Source: Prolixibacteraceae bacterium
GTDB taxonomy: Bacteria; Bacteroidota; Bacteroidia; Bacteroidales; Prolixibacteraceae
Assembly (NCBI GenBank): GCA_019163175.1
Contig: JAFLKN010000012.1
Span: 119,991-183,412, forward strand
DNA length: 63,422 nucleotides
Reading direction: 5' to 3'
A program made the position numbers and the translations under genes. The notes under the pieces are model-generated. The model was given only the letters and a program-made list of their open reading frames with translations, searched no databases and was not told where the DNA came from. Below, piece by piece: positions 9,168 through 17,224 of the stretch. Each line of letters begins with the position of its first letter. Within the stretch, counting starts at the first letter, position 1.

Positions 9168-10406
9168 ATGAGATACCTCGTTTCCAAATCCGATAAAATC
9201 CTGAAAGGAAGCATTGTTCTTCCGGGATCAAAAAGTGTGGCCAACCGTGCGCTGATTATTCATGCCTTGAGTTACAGCCCGTACCCGATCGAAAATCTTT
9301 CGGACAGCGACGATACCCGGGTGATGGAACAGGTTTTCAATTCGAATACGAATCATTTCGACATTGGTCATGCCGGAACTGCGATGCGTTTTCTTACAGC
9401 TTTTCTTTCGCAGATTGTTGGTGCATGGACATTGACAGGTTCGGATCGGATGAAACAGCGCCCAATTGGCATTCTGGTTGATGCTTTAAATAAACTCGGA
9501 GCGCGGATTGAGTACCTCGAAAACGAAGGTTTCCCTCCACTGAAAATTTACGGTTCGCACCTGAAAGGCTGTGTGCTTGAATTGGATGGAAGTGTGAGCA
9601 GCCAGTATATTTCGGCACTTTTAATGATTGCGCCAACCATCGAAGATGGCCTTACATTGCGCCTAAAAAATAAAATCACTTCGCGTTCGTATATCGAAAT
9701 GACCTTGAAACTGATGGAGCATTTTGGTGTTCAGCATGTTTGGAAAGGCAATGAGATTCGTATTGCCGAACAAAAATACAAGGCGCGTCCGTTTTCGGTG
9801 GAGGCCGATTGGTCGGGTGCATCGTACTGGTACGAAATGGCTGTTTTGGCCGATGAAGTTGATGTTGAACTGGTAGGTTTGCACACCGAAAGTTTGCAGG
9901 GCGACGCTGTTCTGGCTCAATGGTTCGAAAAATTGGGAGTACAGACTTCGGATACTGAAAAAGGTTCGCGTTTGACAAAAAATGGACAACCTCTTCCTAA
10001 ATTTTTGCAGCTTAACTTTATTGAAAACCCGGATGTTGCGCAGACTTTTGCTGTTTTGTGTGTGATGAAACAAATCCCGTTTCACTTTACCGGTCTGGAA
10101 ACTCTGAAAATAAAGGAAACCAACCGCATTGCCGCACTTCAGGACGAACTGTCCAAATTCGGTGCACAAATTACCGAACCAGCACATGGCGAATTGAAAT
10201 GGGATGGCACTTTTCCGCTCGGGAAGCAGGCTGTTCCCGAAATTGAAACGTATCACGATCACCGAATGGCTTTGGCATTTGCACCAGCTTGCCAGACTTA
10301 TGGGCCGGTTGCAATTCTCGATCCGATGGTAATTACCAAGTCGTATCCGGGGTTTTGGGAAGATTTGAAAAAGGTGGGGTTTGAGGTGAAGGAAAGTCAA
10401 AATTAA
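9168..10406 (+). CDS. aroA: 3-phosphoshikimate 1-carboxyvinyltransferase (EPSP synthase)
   Basis: AroA joins shikimate-3-phosphate and PEP to give EPSP, the sixth shikimate step. I place the start at the ATG at 9168 (412 residues), because the possible start at 9132 would translate the palindromic spacer. Visible motifs are GSKSVANRAL at 20-29, HAGTAMRFLTA at 68-78, GSDRMKQRPIG near 91-101, GSVSSQYISALL, DWSGASYW, LKIKETNRIAAL and YHDHRMALAFA. These cover both substrate sites. Length is slightly shorter than the E. coli enzyme (427), as in other Bacteroidota. It lies directly downstream of aroB and converges on tadA. Confidence 0.95.
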   Translation: MRYLVSKSDKILKGSIVLPGSKSVANRALIIHALSYSPYPIENLSDSDDTRVMEQVFNSNTNHFDIGHAGTAMRFLTAFLSQIVGAWTLTGSDRMKQRPIGILVDALNKLGARIEYLENEGFPPLKIYGSHLKGCVLELDGSVSSQYISALLMIAPTIEDGLTLRLKNKITSRSYIEMTLKLMEHFGVQHVWKGNEIRIAEQKYKARPFSVEADWSGASYWYEMAVLADEVDVELVGLHTESLQGDAVLAQWFEKLGVQTSDTEKGSRLTKNGQPLPKFLQLNFIENPDVAQTFAVLCVMKQIPFHFTGLETLKIKETNRIAALQDELSKFGAQITEPAHGELKWDGTFPLGKQAVPEIETYHDHRMALAFAPACQTYGPVAILDPMVITKSYPGFWEDLKKVGFEVKESQN

Positions 10407-10418
10407 AAAGGTAATAGT

Positions 10419-10455
10419 CAAAAGTATCAGAGTCAATTTTGCCTTTATACTTTTG
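10419..10455. repeat. Inverted repeat between convergent aroA and tadA
   Basis: Perfect 9-bp arms caaaagtat / atacttttg surround a 19-nt spacer. It lies 12 bp past the aroA stop and 16 bp before the tadA stop, so it could form a hairpin at both 3' ends. No long T-run follows. Confidence 0.5.
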
Positions 10456-10471
10456 CATTTTGCCTTGGTTT

Positions 10472-10912
10472 TTATCTCTTCTTCTGAAAAAACTCCTTCA
10501 TTAATTGTGCACACTCATTTTCAAGAATTCCAAAAACAACCTCTGTCTTTGGATGTAAAGCTTCGGGAGCAAACTTACGGAAACCCCTTTTTTCGTCGGA
10601 AGCACCATAAACCACCTTGCCAATCTGCGACCAGCCCAAAGCTCCTGCACACATCACACAAGGTTCAACAGTAACATATAGCGTACATTCGATGAGGTAT
10701 TTTCCTCCTAATAAATTGGCTGCAGCGGTAATGGCCTGCATTTCGGCATGCGCAGTAACATCGGTCAATGTTTCAGTAAGGTTATGGGCACGGGCAATAA
10801 TGCGGTTTTGCGAAACCACCACCGCACCAACCGGTATTTCCCCTTCCTGAAAAGCCTGTTCAGCTTCCTGAAGCGCGCGTCGCATAAAATATTCGTCGTT
10901 AAAAAGTTCCAT
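10472..10912 (-). CDS. tadA: tRNA-specific adenosine deaminase TadA
   Basis: This protein probably deaminates A34 to inosine in the anticodon of tRNA-Arg(ACG). It has 146 residues with the zinc cytidine-deaminase fold: H55-A-E57 (in TAHAEMQA) supplies the first zinc ligand and the catalytic Glu, and P84-C85-VM-C88 supplies the other ligands. The strand IPVGAVVV and the tail ECAQLMKEFFQKKR fit TadA rather than the shorter free-base deaminases. Guanine deaminase is a less likely alternative. It is preceded by a good -7 element at 10936-10943 and converges on aroA. Confidence 0.9.
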   Translation of the reverse strand: MELFNDEYFMRRALQEAEQAFQEGEIPVGAVVVSQNRIIARAHNLTETLTDVTAHAEMQAITAAANLLGGKYLIECTLYVTVEPCVMCAGALGWSQIGKVVYGASDEKRGFRKFAPEALHPKTEVVFGILENECAQLMKEFFQKKR

Positions 10913-10935
10913 CGGGTCAAGGCAAAAGTGTTCTG

Positions 10936-10943
10936 CAAAAGTA
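10936..10943 (-). promoter_or_regulatory. Candidate -7 element for tadA
   Basis: Minus-strand TACTTTTG is an exact TAnnTTTG match 23 nt before the tadA ATG. No clear -33 box is seen. Confidence 0.45.
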
Positions 10944-11056
10944 AAAGGAATTTAGTGTTTGGAGAGCGTTTGATGATATTTCAAGGTTTATCTTTTAAAA
11001 GTAGAATAGAGATCAAGTTTAAAATGTATGCTCGGGGATATCTTCCTACTTGGTCA

Positions 11057-13495
11057 CTACCACTTTACCAGCTTTTTCCGGACGATTTCCTTCCCGGAAA
11101 TCAATTCAACCACATAACTCCCGCTGGCTATCCAATGCAAAGGGATGTACTTATTTGTCGAAATATTGGTCTTGAAAATCAGCGATCCGTTGATAGTATA
11201 TACCGAAACTGTTGTTTTGCCATTTCCGGCATGGATATAAAAGCCTTCGCTGAACGGGTTCGGGTAAACTGAACATTTTGCAGTTCCCATTTCTTTCATT
11301 CCAGTAGTTACTGTTTGAATAACGGTAACTTCTTGTGGTACTGAGCCATTTGCCAAAACTGTTATCGTGGCTTTGCGCTCAATGCCGGTAGTGTTAGCAA
11401 GGGCTGTCACAACAACGGTTCCGTTGCCATTACCTGATGTCGGGTTTACCGACAACCAATCCTGGCCTGAAGAAACAGTCCAGCTGGTATTTGAAGTGAC
11501 AGTGAACGTTGCCGTGCTGCCGGCTGTAGAAGTTATATTTAGTTTGTTTGGTGAAACTGAAAGTACAGCCGAAAGTTGGAAATTCGCTTTCAGGTTGAAG
11601 CTTTTGCCAGTGGCCAGATCAATTGTATCAGCTGCCGATATTTCGACACTGCCGTTGTCATTGTCCGTCCAGTTGACAAAGCTGTAGGTTTGGTTTGGTG
11701 TAGCAACAGCCTTCCTGATTTTATCGTCGTAATCAAGCCCTATTGTTCCATGTCCATTGGCTCCAAGTTTAATCAGGGATCCGTTCATCCCCGCAGCTAC
11801 TTGCTTGAGTGGGTTATCCAGCGAATGAAGAATGGCGAGCGTGCAGGAACCCGCATCGAGTTCCGCGAGTTGGTTGTTGCTGCAATCAAGATACAAAAGC
11901 GCTTTCAAGCCCAAAACGTTTAGTGCGGTGAGTTGATTTTTGTTGCATAACAAAAACTCAAGCGCCGCCACACCTGAAGCATCTAGTGATTTGAGCTGGT
12001 TGCTGTAGCAAAATAATTCCTTAAGTGCTGTCAGGCTTGAGACATTGAGTGAGTTGAGCCTGTTTTCGGAGCAAAAAAGCATTTCAAGTGCCGCGCAGCC
12101 CGTGAGGTTGAGCGCGACAATCTGGTTTCTCATACAATATAATTGTGTAAGCGCTTTCAGGTCGGATACATCAAGTATGGTGATCTGGTTGTCCCCGCAT
12201 TGAAACCGCTTAAGTGCCGTGCAGCCCGATAGGTAGAGTTCCGTAAGTAGGTTGGTGCTACAATTGAGATAAACAAGCGCTGCCAGACCAGAAACGTTTA
12301 AAGAGATAAGTTGGTTGGAGCTACACCGGAGTTCCTCAAGCACCGCAAGACTCGAGACATTGAGCGAGGTTAGCTGGTTGCCACTGCAATCGAGATACTT
12401 AAGTGCTATTATACCGGAAAGGTTCAACGAGGCGAGTTGGTTGGAGCTGCACTGGAGTTCCTCAAGCGCCACATGGCCCGAAACAATAAGCGAGCTTAGC
12501 TGGTTGCTGTAGCAATTGAGTTTCTTAAGCTTGGATAAGCCATTTGTGTTTATCGATTTGAGTTGGTTGTTACTGCAAGTAAATTCCTCCAGCGACTTTG
12601 AATCTGAAACATCAAGGGAAGTGAGCTGATTGTTGTAACAATCGAGCGTTTTAAGCGATGCACAGCCCGCAAGAATGAGTGAGGTGAGTTTATTGTTGCC
12701 GCAATTGAGCTTTTTAAGTGCCGTGCGGCCCGAGAGGTCGAGCGAGGCGAGTTGGTTGTTGCCGCATTCAAGTTCCTCCAGCACCATCAGGCCGGAGAGG
12801 TCCAACGATGTCAGTTTGGCGCTGCTGCAAATTAGTGTTTTAAGCTTCGGGCAGCCTGAGAGTTTGAGAGAGGCAATCGGGGCGTTTGGGCACCAGAGAT
12901 ATTCGAGTAACGACAGACCAGAGACGTCAAGCGAGGAGATCCAGTTGCGACCGGAGGCCAGGTACCTAAGTGATTTCAGACTTGAAACATCCAGTGACTG
13001 GACCGCATTTTGATAGGAATAGAGAATCTGAAGTGCCGTGCAGCCCCAGACGTTGAGCCCGTAGATATTATTGACGCTGCAATAAAGTTCCACAAGCGCG
13101 GTGCAGCCTGATACATCCAGGTTGCCGTAAAGCATTTCATTGTTGTCCCAAAATATCCCTGCGACTGATGCTACAGCGCCCGAAGTCCAGGTCACGCCGG
13201 TCCAGGTTGCGGGCTCATTTGAGTTAAAAGAGGCATTGATTACCTGGCCATTCTTCTTGCCTGCCTCTTTGGAAGGTTGGTTGAGGAAGGCTTGCAGTTT
13301 GTTGAAATCATGGGTATTGTAGTCGGAAGGTGCCGCAAACATCATCGCTGGGAATAACACAAGGGCCAGCAATGCACATGTCAGCCAAGCCGTCAGGTTT
13401 TTCTTTGGCAAAAGAGTATTTTTCCCTTTCCCTGTAAAAATTGAACCGGTGAACTGAGACGCAGAGATTAGGGTAAAAAACATAAATTTTTTCAT
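11057..13495 (-). CDS. Secreted leucine-rich-repeat protein with B-repeat, BACON and T9SS sorting domain
   Basis: This is an 812-residue surface or secreted protein. A long basic N-region leads to a hydrophobic signal at about 34-54 ending MMFAAP. Residues about 117-560 hold some 21 LRR units of 21 residues with the pattern L-x-C-x-x-N-x-L-x-x-L-x-[LV]-S-G. An InlB-type divergent B-repeat (NQTYSFVNWTDNDNGSVEI) sits near 575-640, and a BACON domain (TFTVTSNTSWTVSSG...WLSVNPTSG) near 645-725. The end (about 740-812) is a type A T9SS sorting domain starting VYPNPFSEGFYI and ending VRKKLVKW. LRR-BACON proteins usually bind host or polymer surfaces, but the ligand here is unknown. A nearer internal start is possible given the long n-region. 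The gene stands alone, with a long upstream non-coding region. Confidence 0.92.
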   Translation of the reverse strand: MKKFMFFTLISASQFTGSIFTGKGKNTLLPKKNLTAWLTCALLALVLFPAMMFAAPSDYNTHDFNKLQAFLNQPSKEAGKKNGQVINASFNSNEPATWTGVTWTSGAVASVAGIFWDNNEMLYGNLDVSGCTALVELYCSVNNIYGLNVWGCTALQILYSYQNAVQSLDVSSLKSLRYLASGRNWISSLDVSGLSLLEYLWCPNAPIASLKLSGCPKLKTLICSSAKLTSLDLSGLMVLEELECGNNQLASLDLSGRTALKKLNCGNNKLTSLILAGCASLKTLDCYNNQLTSLDVSDSKSLEEFTCSNNQLKSINTNGLSKLKKLNCYSNQLSSLIVSGHVALEELQCSSNQLASLNLSGIIALKYLDCSGNQLTSLNVSSLAVLEELRCSSNQLISLNVSGLAALVYLNCSTNLLTELYLSGCTALKRFQCGDNQITILDVSDLKALTQLYCMRNQIVALNLTGCAALEMLFCSENRLNSLNVSSLTALKELFCYSNQLKSLDASGVAALEFLLCNKNQLTALNVLGLKALLYLDCSNNQLAELDAGSCTLAILHSLDNPLKQVAAGMNGSLIKLGANGHGTIGLDYDDKIRKAVATPNQTYSFVNWTDNDNGSVEISAADTIDLATGKSFNLKANFQLSAVLSVSPNKLNITSTAGSTATFTVTSNTSWTVSSGQDWLSVNPTSGNGNGTVVVTALANTTGIERKATITVLANGSVPQEVTVIQTVTTGMKEMGTAKCSVYPNPFSEGFYIHAGNGKTTVSVYTINGSLIFKTNISTNKYIPLHWIASGSYVVELISGKEIVRKKLVKW
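11816..13147 (-). repeat. About 21 tandem 63-bp LRR-coding repeats
   Basis: The region encodes a nearly unbroken 21-residue period. Each unit has a conserved Cys after the first Leu (LECGNNQLASLDLSG is a typical unit). Units are diverged in DNA but many share runs such as 'gagttggttg', which would favour slippage or recombination. Confidence 0.85.
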
Positions 13496-13679
13496 GGAAC
13501 GGTTATTTTAAAAGGACGAAAAAATGTCGCAATTAAACCCAACTCACTCTTCGGGCGCAAGTAAGCGCCTTCTCTTTTTGTTCGCGATCTGATTTTATAT
13601 AAAATGAACGGACGGCGATAAGCGCCAATAGGACAGCATAAAATCTTTTAATAAAGAAGAGATTTGTGACTTCTTCTAA

Positions 13680-13687
13680 CAAATTTA
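13680..13687 (-). promoter_or_regulatory. Candidate -7 element for the LRR protein gene
   Basis: Minus-strand TAAATTTG matches TAnnTTTG about 185 nt before the start codon, which would give a long leader. The region is AT-rich, so this is weak. Confidence 0.25.
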
Positions 13688-14062
13688 TGAATTTTTTTTC
13701 TTTAAATATTTAAGTAATAAAATTTTATGAGGCAGTGTACAAGTCTTCAAAATACTCGACAGAGGATTGTTTATGATGCCATTCATCATGTTATTCCGAC
13801 AATGCGGGTCGCAATAATCATCGATTTAGCTTTTTAGTTTCTTCACTTGAAAGTGCGACCCCCTAAGTCGCTCCGTAAAACATATAATCGGTCAATGGCT
13901 GTTGTAGAGACTATCAATTCTCAGATTAATTAAACAAATCCCCTCTGATCTCCTGGAAAAGTAAAGATCCAAACAAATTTAAGCAACAAACAATATAGAG
14001 AATACCAGGATGGAGAAATAAAAAGCTTTTATCGATTTTATTTCTCCACTTGCTCCAAGTTG

Positions 14063-14101
14063 TCGACCCCTGAGAGGGTTTCAAACTCTCTCAAGGGTCG
14101 A
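14063..14101. repeat. Strong intergenic palindrome upstream of aspS
   Basis: The 14-bp arms tcgacccctgagag / ctctcaagggtcga have one wobble position and an 11-nt loop. It lies 56 bp upstream of the aspS -7 element. It could end a stray transcript or be a dispersed intergenic repeat. No T-run follows on the plus strand. Confidence 0.7.
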
Positions 14102-14156
14102 ACCGGAAATAATCAACGAATCTGACTTTTCCCAACCTTTTATTGCAAAATCTGCT

Positions 14157-14164
14157 TATTTTTG
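14157..14164 (+). promoter_or_regulatory. Candidate -7 element for aspS
   Basis: TATTTTTG is an exact TAnnTTTG match. Transcription would begin near 14170, after the upstream in-frame ATG at 14143, which supports the start at 14188. The leader would be under 20 nt and ends 'cacaaaa', typical for the phylum. Confidence 0.5.
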
Positions 14165-14187
14165 CAGCGAACAAAACAGACACAAAA

Positions 14188-15945
14188 ATGTACAGAACAC
14201 ATACATGCGGCGAAATTCGCATCAATCATGAGGGTTCAGAAGTGACCCTTGCAGGCTGGGTACAGCGCGTCCGTAACCTGGGTGGAATGACTTTTATCGA
14301 TTTGCGCGACCGTTATGGCATCACTCAGCTGGTATTCGACGAAAAGACTGAGAAAGCTGTAGCCGAAATAGGTAACCAACTGGGGCGCGAGTATGTGGTT
14401 CAGGCTACCGGAACTGTTCGTGAACGCAGCAGCAAAAACAAAAATATCCCAACCGGCGAAGTTGAACTGGCCGTTACTGCATTAAATATCCTGAATAGCT
14501 CGGATACTCCACCGTTTACAATCGAAGACGAAAGTGATGGCGGCGACGAAATCCGCATGAAATACCGTTACCTCGACTTGCGCCGTGCACCTGTTCGCGA
14601 TACGCTGATTCTGCGTTCAAAAATGGCTTTTGCCACCCGAACTTATCTCGATAACCAAAATTTCATCGAAACTGAAACTCCGGTTCTTATTAAATCAACT
14701 CCGGAAGGCGCCCGCGATTTTGTGGTTCCATCGCGCATGAACCCAGGCGAATTTTATGCTTTGCCACAGTCGCCGCAGCAGCTGAAACAGTTGTTGATGG
14801 TGGCAGGTTTCGATCGTTATTATCAGATTGTAAAATGCTTCCGCGACGAAGATTTGCGTGCCGACCGTCAGCCCGAATTTACCCAGATCGACTGCGAAAT
14901 GTCGTTTGTTGAGCAGGAAGACATCCTGAACATGTTCGAAGGACTAACCAAATATCTGTTCAAGCAAATTAAAGGCATCGACATTACCGAATTTCCACGG
15001 ATGCCTTATTCTGAAGCTATGGAAAGCTACGGATCGGACAAACCGGATATTCGCTTTGGCATGAAAATAAAAGACTTGACCGCTTTAGTAAAAGGGAAAG
15101 GATTTCCGGTATTCGACGATGCGGAATTTATTGGCGGAATCTGTGCCGAAGGCTGCTCGGAATATACCCGCAAACAAACCGATGCATTGACCGAATGGGT
15201 GAAACGCCCTCAGGTTGGCGCAAAAGGTTTGGTTTATGTGAAAGTGAATACCGACGGAACCATCAAATCTTCAGTCGATAAATTTTATAGTGCCGAAGAA
15301 CTTCAGAAATGGGTTGAGGTATTTGGCGCGAAACCTGGCGATTTGCTTTTAATCCTTTCGGGACCAAAAGAGAAAATGCTGAAAGCCATTGGCGATATGC
15401 GTCTGGAAATGGCCAACCAATTGGGACTGCGTGACAAAAACGTGTTCCAACCATTGTGGGTGGTCGATTTCCCATTGTTGGAATGGGACGAAGATACCGC
15501 ACGTTTCTATGCGATGCACCATCCGTTTACCGCTCCAAAACCCGAAGATATTCCTTTGCTCGATACCAATCCGGGAGCCGTTCGTGCCAACGCGTACGAT
15601 TTGGTCATCAACGGTGTTGAAATTGGCGGTGGTTCGGTTCGTATTTTCGATAAATCCCTTCAGGCCAGAATGTTTGGCTTACTTGGATTTTCTCCTGAAC
15701 AGGCCGAATATCAGTTTGGCTTCCTGATGAATGCCTTTAAATTTGGGGCTCCGCCACATGCAGGTATCGCCTTCGGTTTCGACCGTCTGACTTCGATGTT
15801 TGCCGGTTTGGAAAGTATACGAGACACCATTGCATTCCCGAAAAATAACTCGGGTCGTGATGTGATGATGGATAGCCCTTCAACTATTTCTCCGGAACAG
15901 TTGGATGAATTAAACCTGTTGGTAAATCTGAAAGAAAAAAAGTAA
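14188..15945 (+). CDS. aspS: Aspartyl-tRNA synthetase
   Basis: AspS charges tRNA-Asp with aspartate. I start it at the ATG at 14188 (585 residues), where the conserved [10 protein letters not shown] begins; the ATG at 14143 would add residues overlapping the promoter. The order is an N-terminal OB anticodon-binding domain (1-110), then class II motif 2 [19 protein letters not shown] near 216-234. The bacterial GAD insertion (about 280-400) follows, then GGGSVRIFD near 478-486 and motif 3 [11 protein letters not shown] near 529-539. It is a full-length bacterial type. Whether it also charges tRNA-Asn depends on whether the genome has AsnRS or GatCAB, which cannot be seen here. A strong bidirectional terminator follows. 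Confidence 0.97.
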   Translation: MYRTHTCGEIRINHEGSEVTLAGWVQRVRNLGGMTFIDLRDRYGITQLVFDEKTEKAVAEIGNQLGREYVVQATGTVRERSSKNKNIPTGEVELAVTALNILNSSDTPPFTIEDESDGGDEIRMKYRYLDLRRAPVRDTLILRSKMAFATRTYLDNQNFIETETPVLIKSTPEGARDFVVPSRMNPGEFYALPQSPQQLKQLLMVAGFDRYYQIVKCFRDEDLRADRQPEFTQIDCEMSFVEQEDILNMFEGLTKYLFKQIKGIDITEFPRMPYSEAMESYGSDKPDIRFGMKIKDLTALVKGKGFPVFDDAEFIGGICAEGCSEYTRKQTDALTEWVKRPQVGAKGLVYVKVNTDGTIKSSVDKFYSAEELQKWVEVFGAKPGDLLLILSGPKEKMLKAIGDMRLEMANQLGLRDKNVFQPLWVVDFPLLEWDEDTARFYAMHHPFTAPKPEDIPLLDTNPGAVRANAYDLVINGVEIGGGSVRIFDKSLQARMFGLLGFSPEQAEYQFGFLMNAFKFGAPPHAGIAFGFDRLTSMFAGLESIRDTIAFPKNNSGRDVMMDSPSTISPEQLDELNLLVNLKEKK

Positions 15946-15964
15946 TTGTTTCAAATTAAATACA

Positions 15965-16000
15965 AAAGGCGACTTTCAATTGATGAAGGTCGCCTTTCTT
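15965..16000. terminator. Bidirectional terminator between aspS and the sugar isomerase gene
   Basis: Arms aaaggcgac / gtcgccttt (15965-15973, 15989-15997) extend inward by wobble and AT pairs to about 14 bp. T-rich tracts occur on the outer side of both strands. It serves the two convergent genes. Confidence 0.85.
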
Positions 16001-16026
16001 ATTGAATAGCATTCCATACTTCTGGT

Positions 16027-17025
16027 TTACTCAAACTGCTTCATGTAATCCAGAAATGCTTTGCCTGTTCGATCCATATTTTCCATAGAACCACCACCAT
16101 CCAGAACTTCACACATTTCGTAAATCACCCAACCCTGATATCCGATTTCTTTCAAGGTATTGAACCATGTTTTGTAATCGATAATTCCTTTTCCCATCTG
16201 CGTGGCGCGCATTACAGGCTGTTGAGCGGTGTAATTGGTCAGATCGTTTACGTAGCTGAAACGCGGATGCCGCACATAATCGGCCGCAATAGTCTGAGCA
16301 AGGAAGGGTTTCATTTTCAGGATGGACTGCCGCATTTCTTCGGAACTTAGTCCTTCGAGCGCCGGTGACCAGGCGTCCCAGCCAGCCAAAACATTGGGCA
16401 TGTTTATTTCTTTCAGCATCCAGTACATGGCATCGTGATGCAGGGCAATGTCATGATGATTCTGAACAACCAATGTAACTCCAAACTTAGCCGCCAGTTT
16501 CCCAGCCATTTTTAAACCGTTCACCACTTCAGCATATTGTTTGTCGTAAGGGATTCCGGGGCGTTCGTAGCCAGTGAAAACACGAACAACTTTTGTTCCG
16601 AGATCACTGGCAAGTTCGGCCAACTCACCCACCCACGCTGCCTGTATTTCGGCATTTGGAATTCCGGGTTTATCAATTCCGGCAGTAAAATCGGTATATC
16701 CGGCCAGGCCAACAAGTGTCAGACCCAGTGAATCAATTTTTGCTTTTAAGCGGGCGCGGGCGGGTTTGTCGTAATCGTGTGGCGACAAATGTGGCCGCTT
16801 GGCGGCCAGCATCACGCCCTGATAACCCAACTCTTTGGCTTTAAGCAGAAACTGATCGACGGTAAGTTGCGGCTGACCACGCCAAACGCCCATGTAGCTA
16901 ACCGAGTGTAAACATGTTTTTACTTTAAAATCTTTTGGATTTCCGGAGGGTAGCTTTTGTGCAAAGAGATCAACTGATAGGAAAAGTAAAGCGATCAAAA
17001 AGCATAAATTCAGTTTAGTTCTCAT
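16027..17025 (-). CDS. Exported sugar phosphate isomerase/epimerase-like TIM-barrel protein
   Basis: This 332-residue protein belongs to the xylose isomerase-like/AP endonuclease 2 superfamily. A signal peptide (1-22, ending DLFAQ) sends it to the periplasm. Barrel strands carry typical segments: YQGVMLAAKRPHLSPHD, VVRVFTGYERPG, TLVVQNHHDIALH, LAGWDAWSPALEG and the closing GYQGWVIYEMCEVLDGGG. Metal-ligand-type His, Asp and Glu are present in these segments. Such exported proteins are common in Bacteroidota glycan loci and may isomerise or epimerise sugars released outside the cytoplasm; the substrate is unknown. It is convergent with aspS and divergent from acs. Confidence 0.85.
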   Translation of the reverse strand: MRTKLNLCFLIALLFLSVDLFAQKLPSGNPKDFKVKTCLHSVSYMGVWRGQPQLTVDQFLLKAKELGYQGVMLAAKRPHLSPHDYDKPARARLKAKIDSLGLTLVGLAGYTDFTAGIDKPGIPNAEIQAAWVGELAELASDLGTKVVRVFTGYERPGIPYDKQYAEVVNGLKMAGKLAAKFGVTLVVQNHHDIALHHDAMYWMLKEINMPNVLAGWDAWSPALEGLSSEEMRQSILKMKPFLAQTIAADYVRHPRFSYVNDLTNYTAQQPVMRATQMGKGIIDYKTWFNTLKEIGYQGWVIYEMCEVLDGGGSMENMDRTGKAFLDYMKQFE

Positions 17026-17224
17026 CGTTAGGTTGTTTTTATTTCAGGTTGAAAATAAAGATTTTTCGCTTCCTTTCCAATATGAGTAGGAAAAGGGCCG
17101 ATGATACCTGACAAGCTTTAGGAAATCCAATCACTTGTTCGTCAACCAAATTCAATTTTACTTGTTACCTATTCCAATCTTTTAGACTTAAGTGTCTTTT
17201 TTAATAAATCTAACTAACACATCG

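Larger units (their letters stand above)
13496..14187. other. 690-bp non-coding region between the divergent LRR and aspS genes
   Basis: I see no gene here. It contains a short GC stem (ggcgc-aagtaa-gcgcc, 13556-13571) in the presumed LRR leader, an AT-rich stretch, the strong palindrome at 14063-14101 and the aspS promoter. Several short stretches look like decayed sequence but no recognisable product could be read. Confidence 0.6.

Noticed and set aside
9663-10514. A 283-codon minus-strand open frame opposite aroA
   Set aside because: It lies wholly antisense to the well-conserved aroA (and partly overlaps the end of tadA), has a composition rich in Phe, His and Arg typical of shadow frames, and shows no domain.
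11816-13147. CRISPR-like array or non-coding tandem repeat
   Set aside because: The 63-bp period is in-frame LRR coding sequence without the separate repeat and spacer pattern of a CRISPR array.
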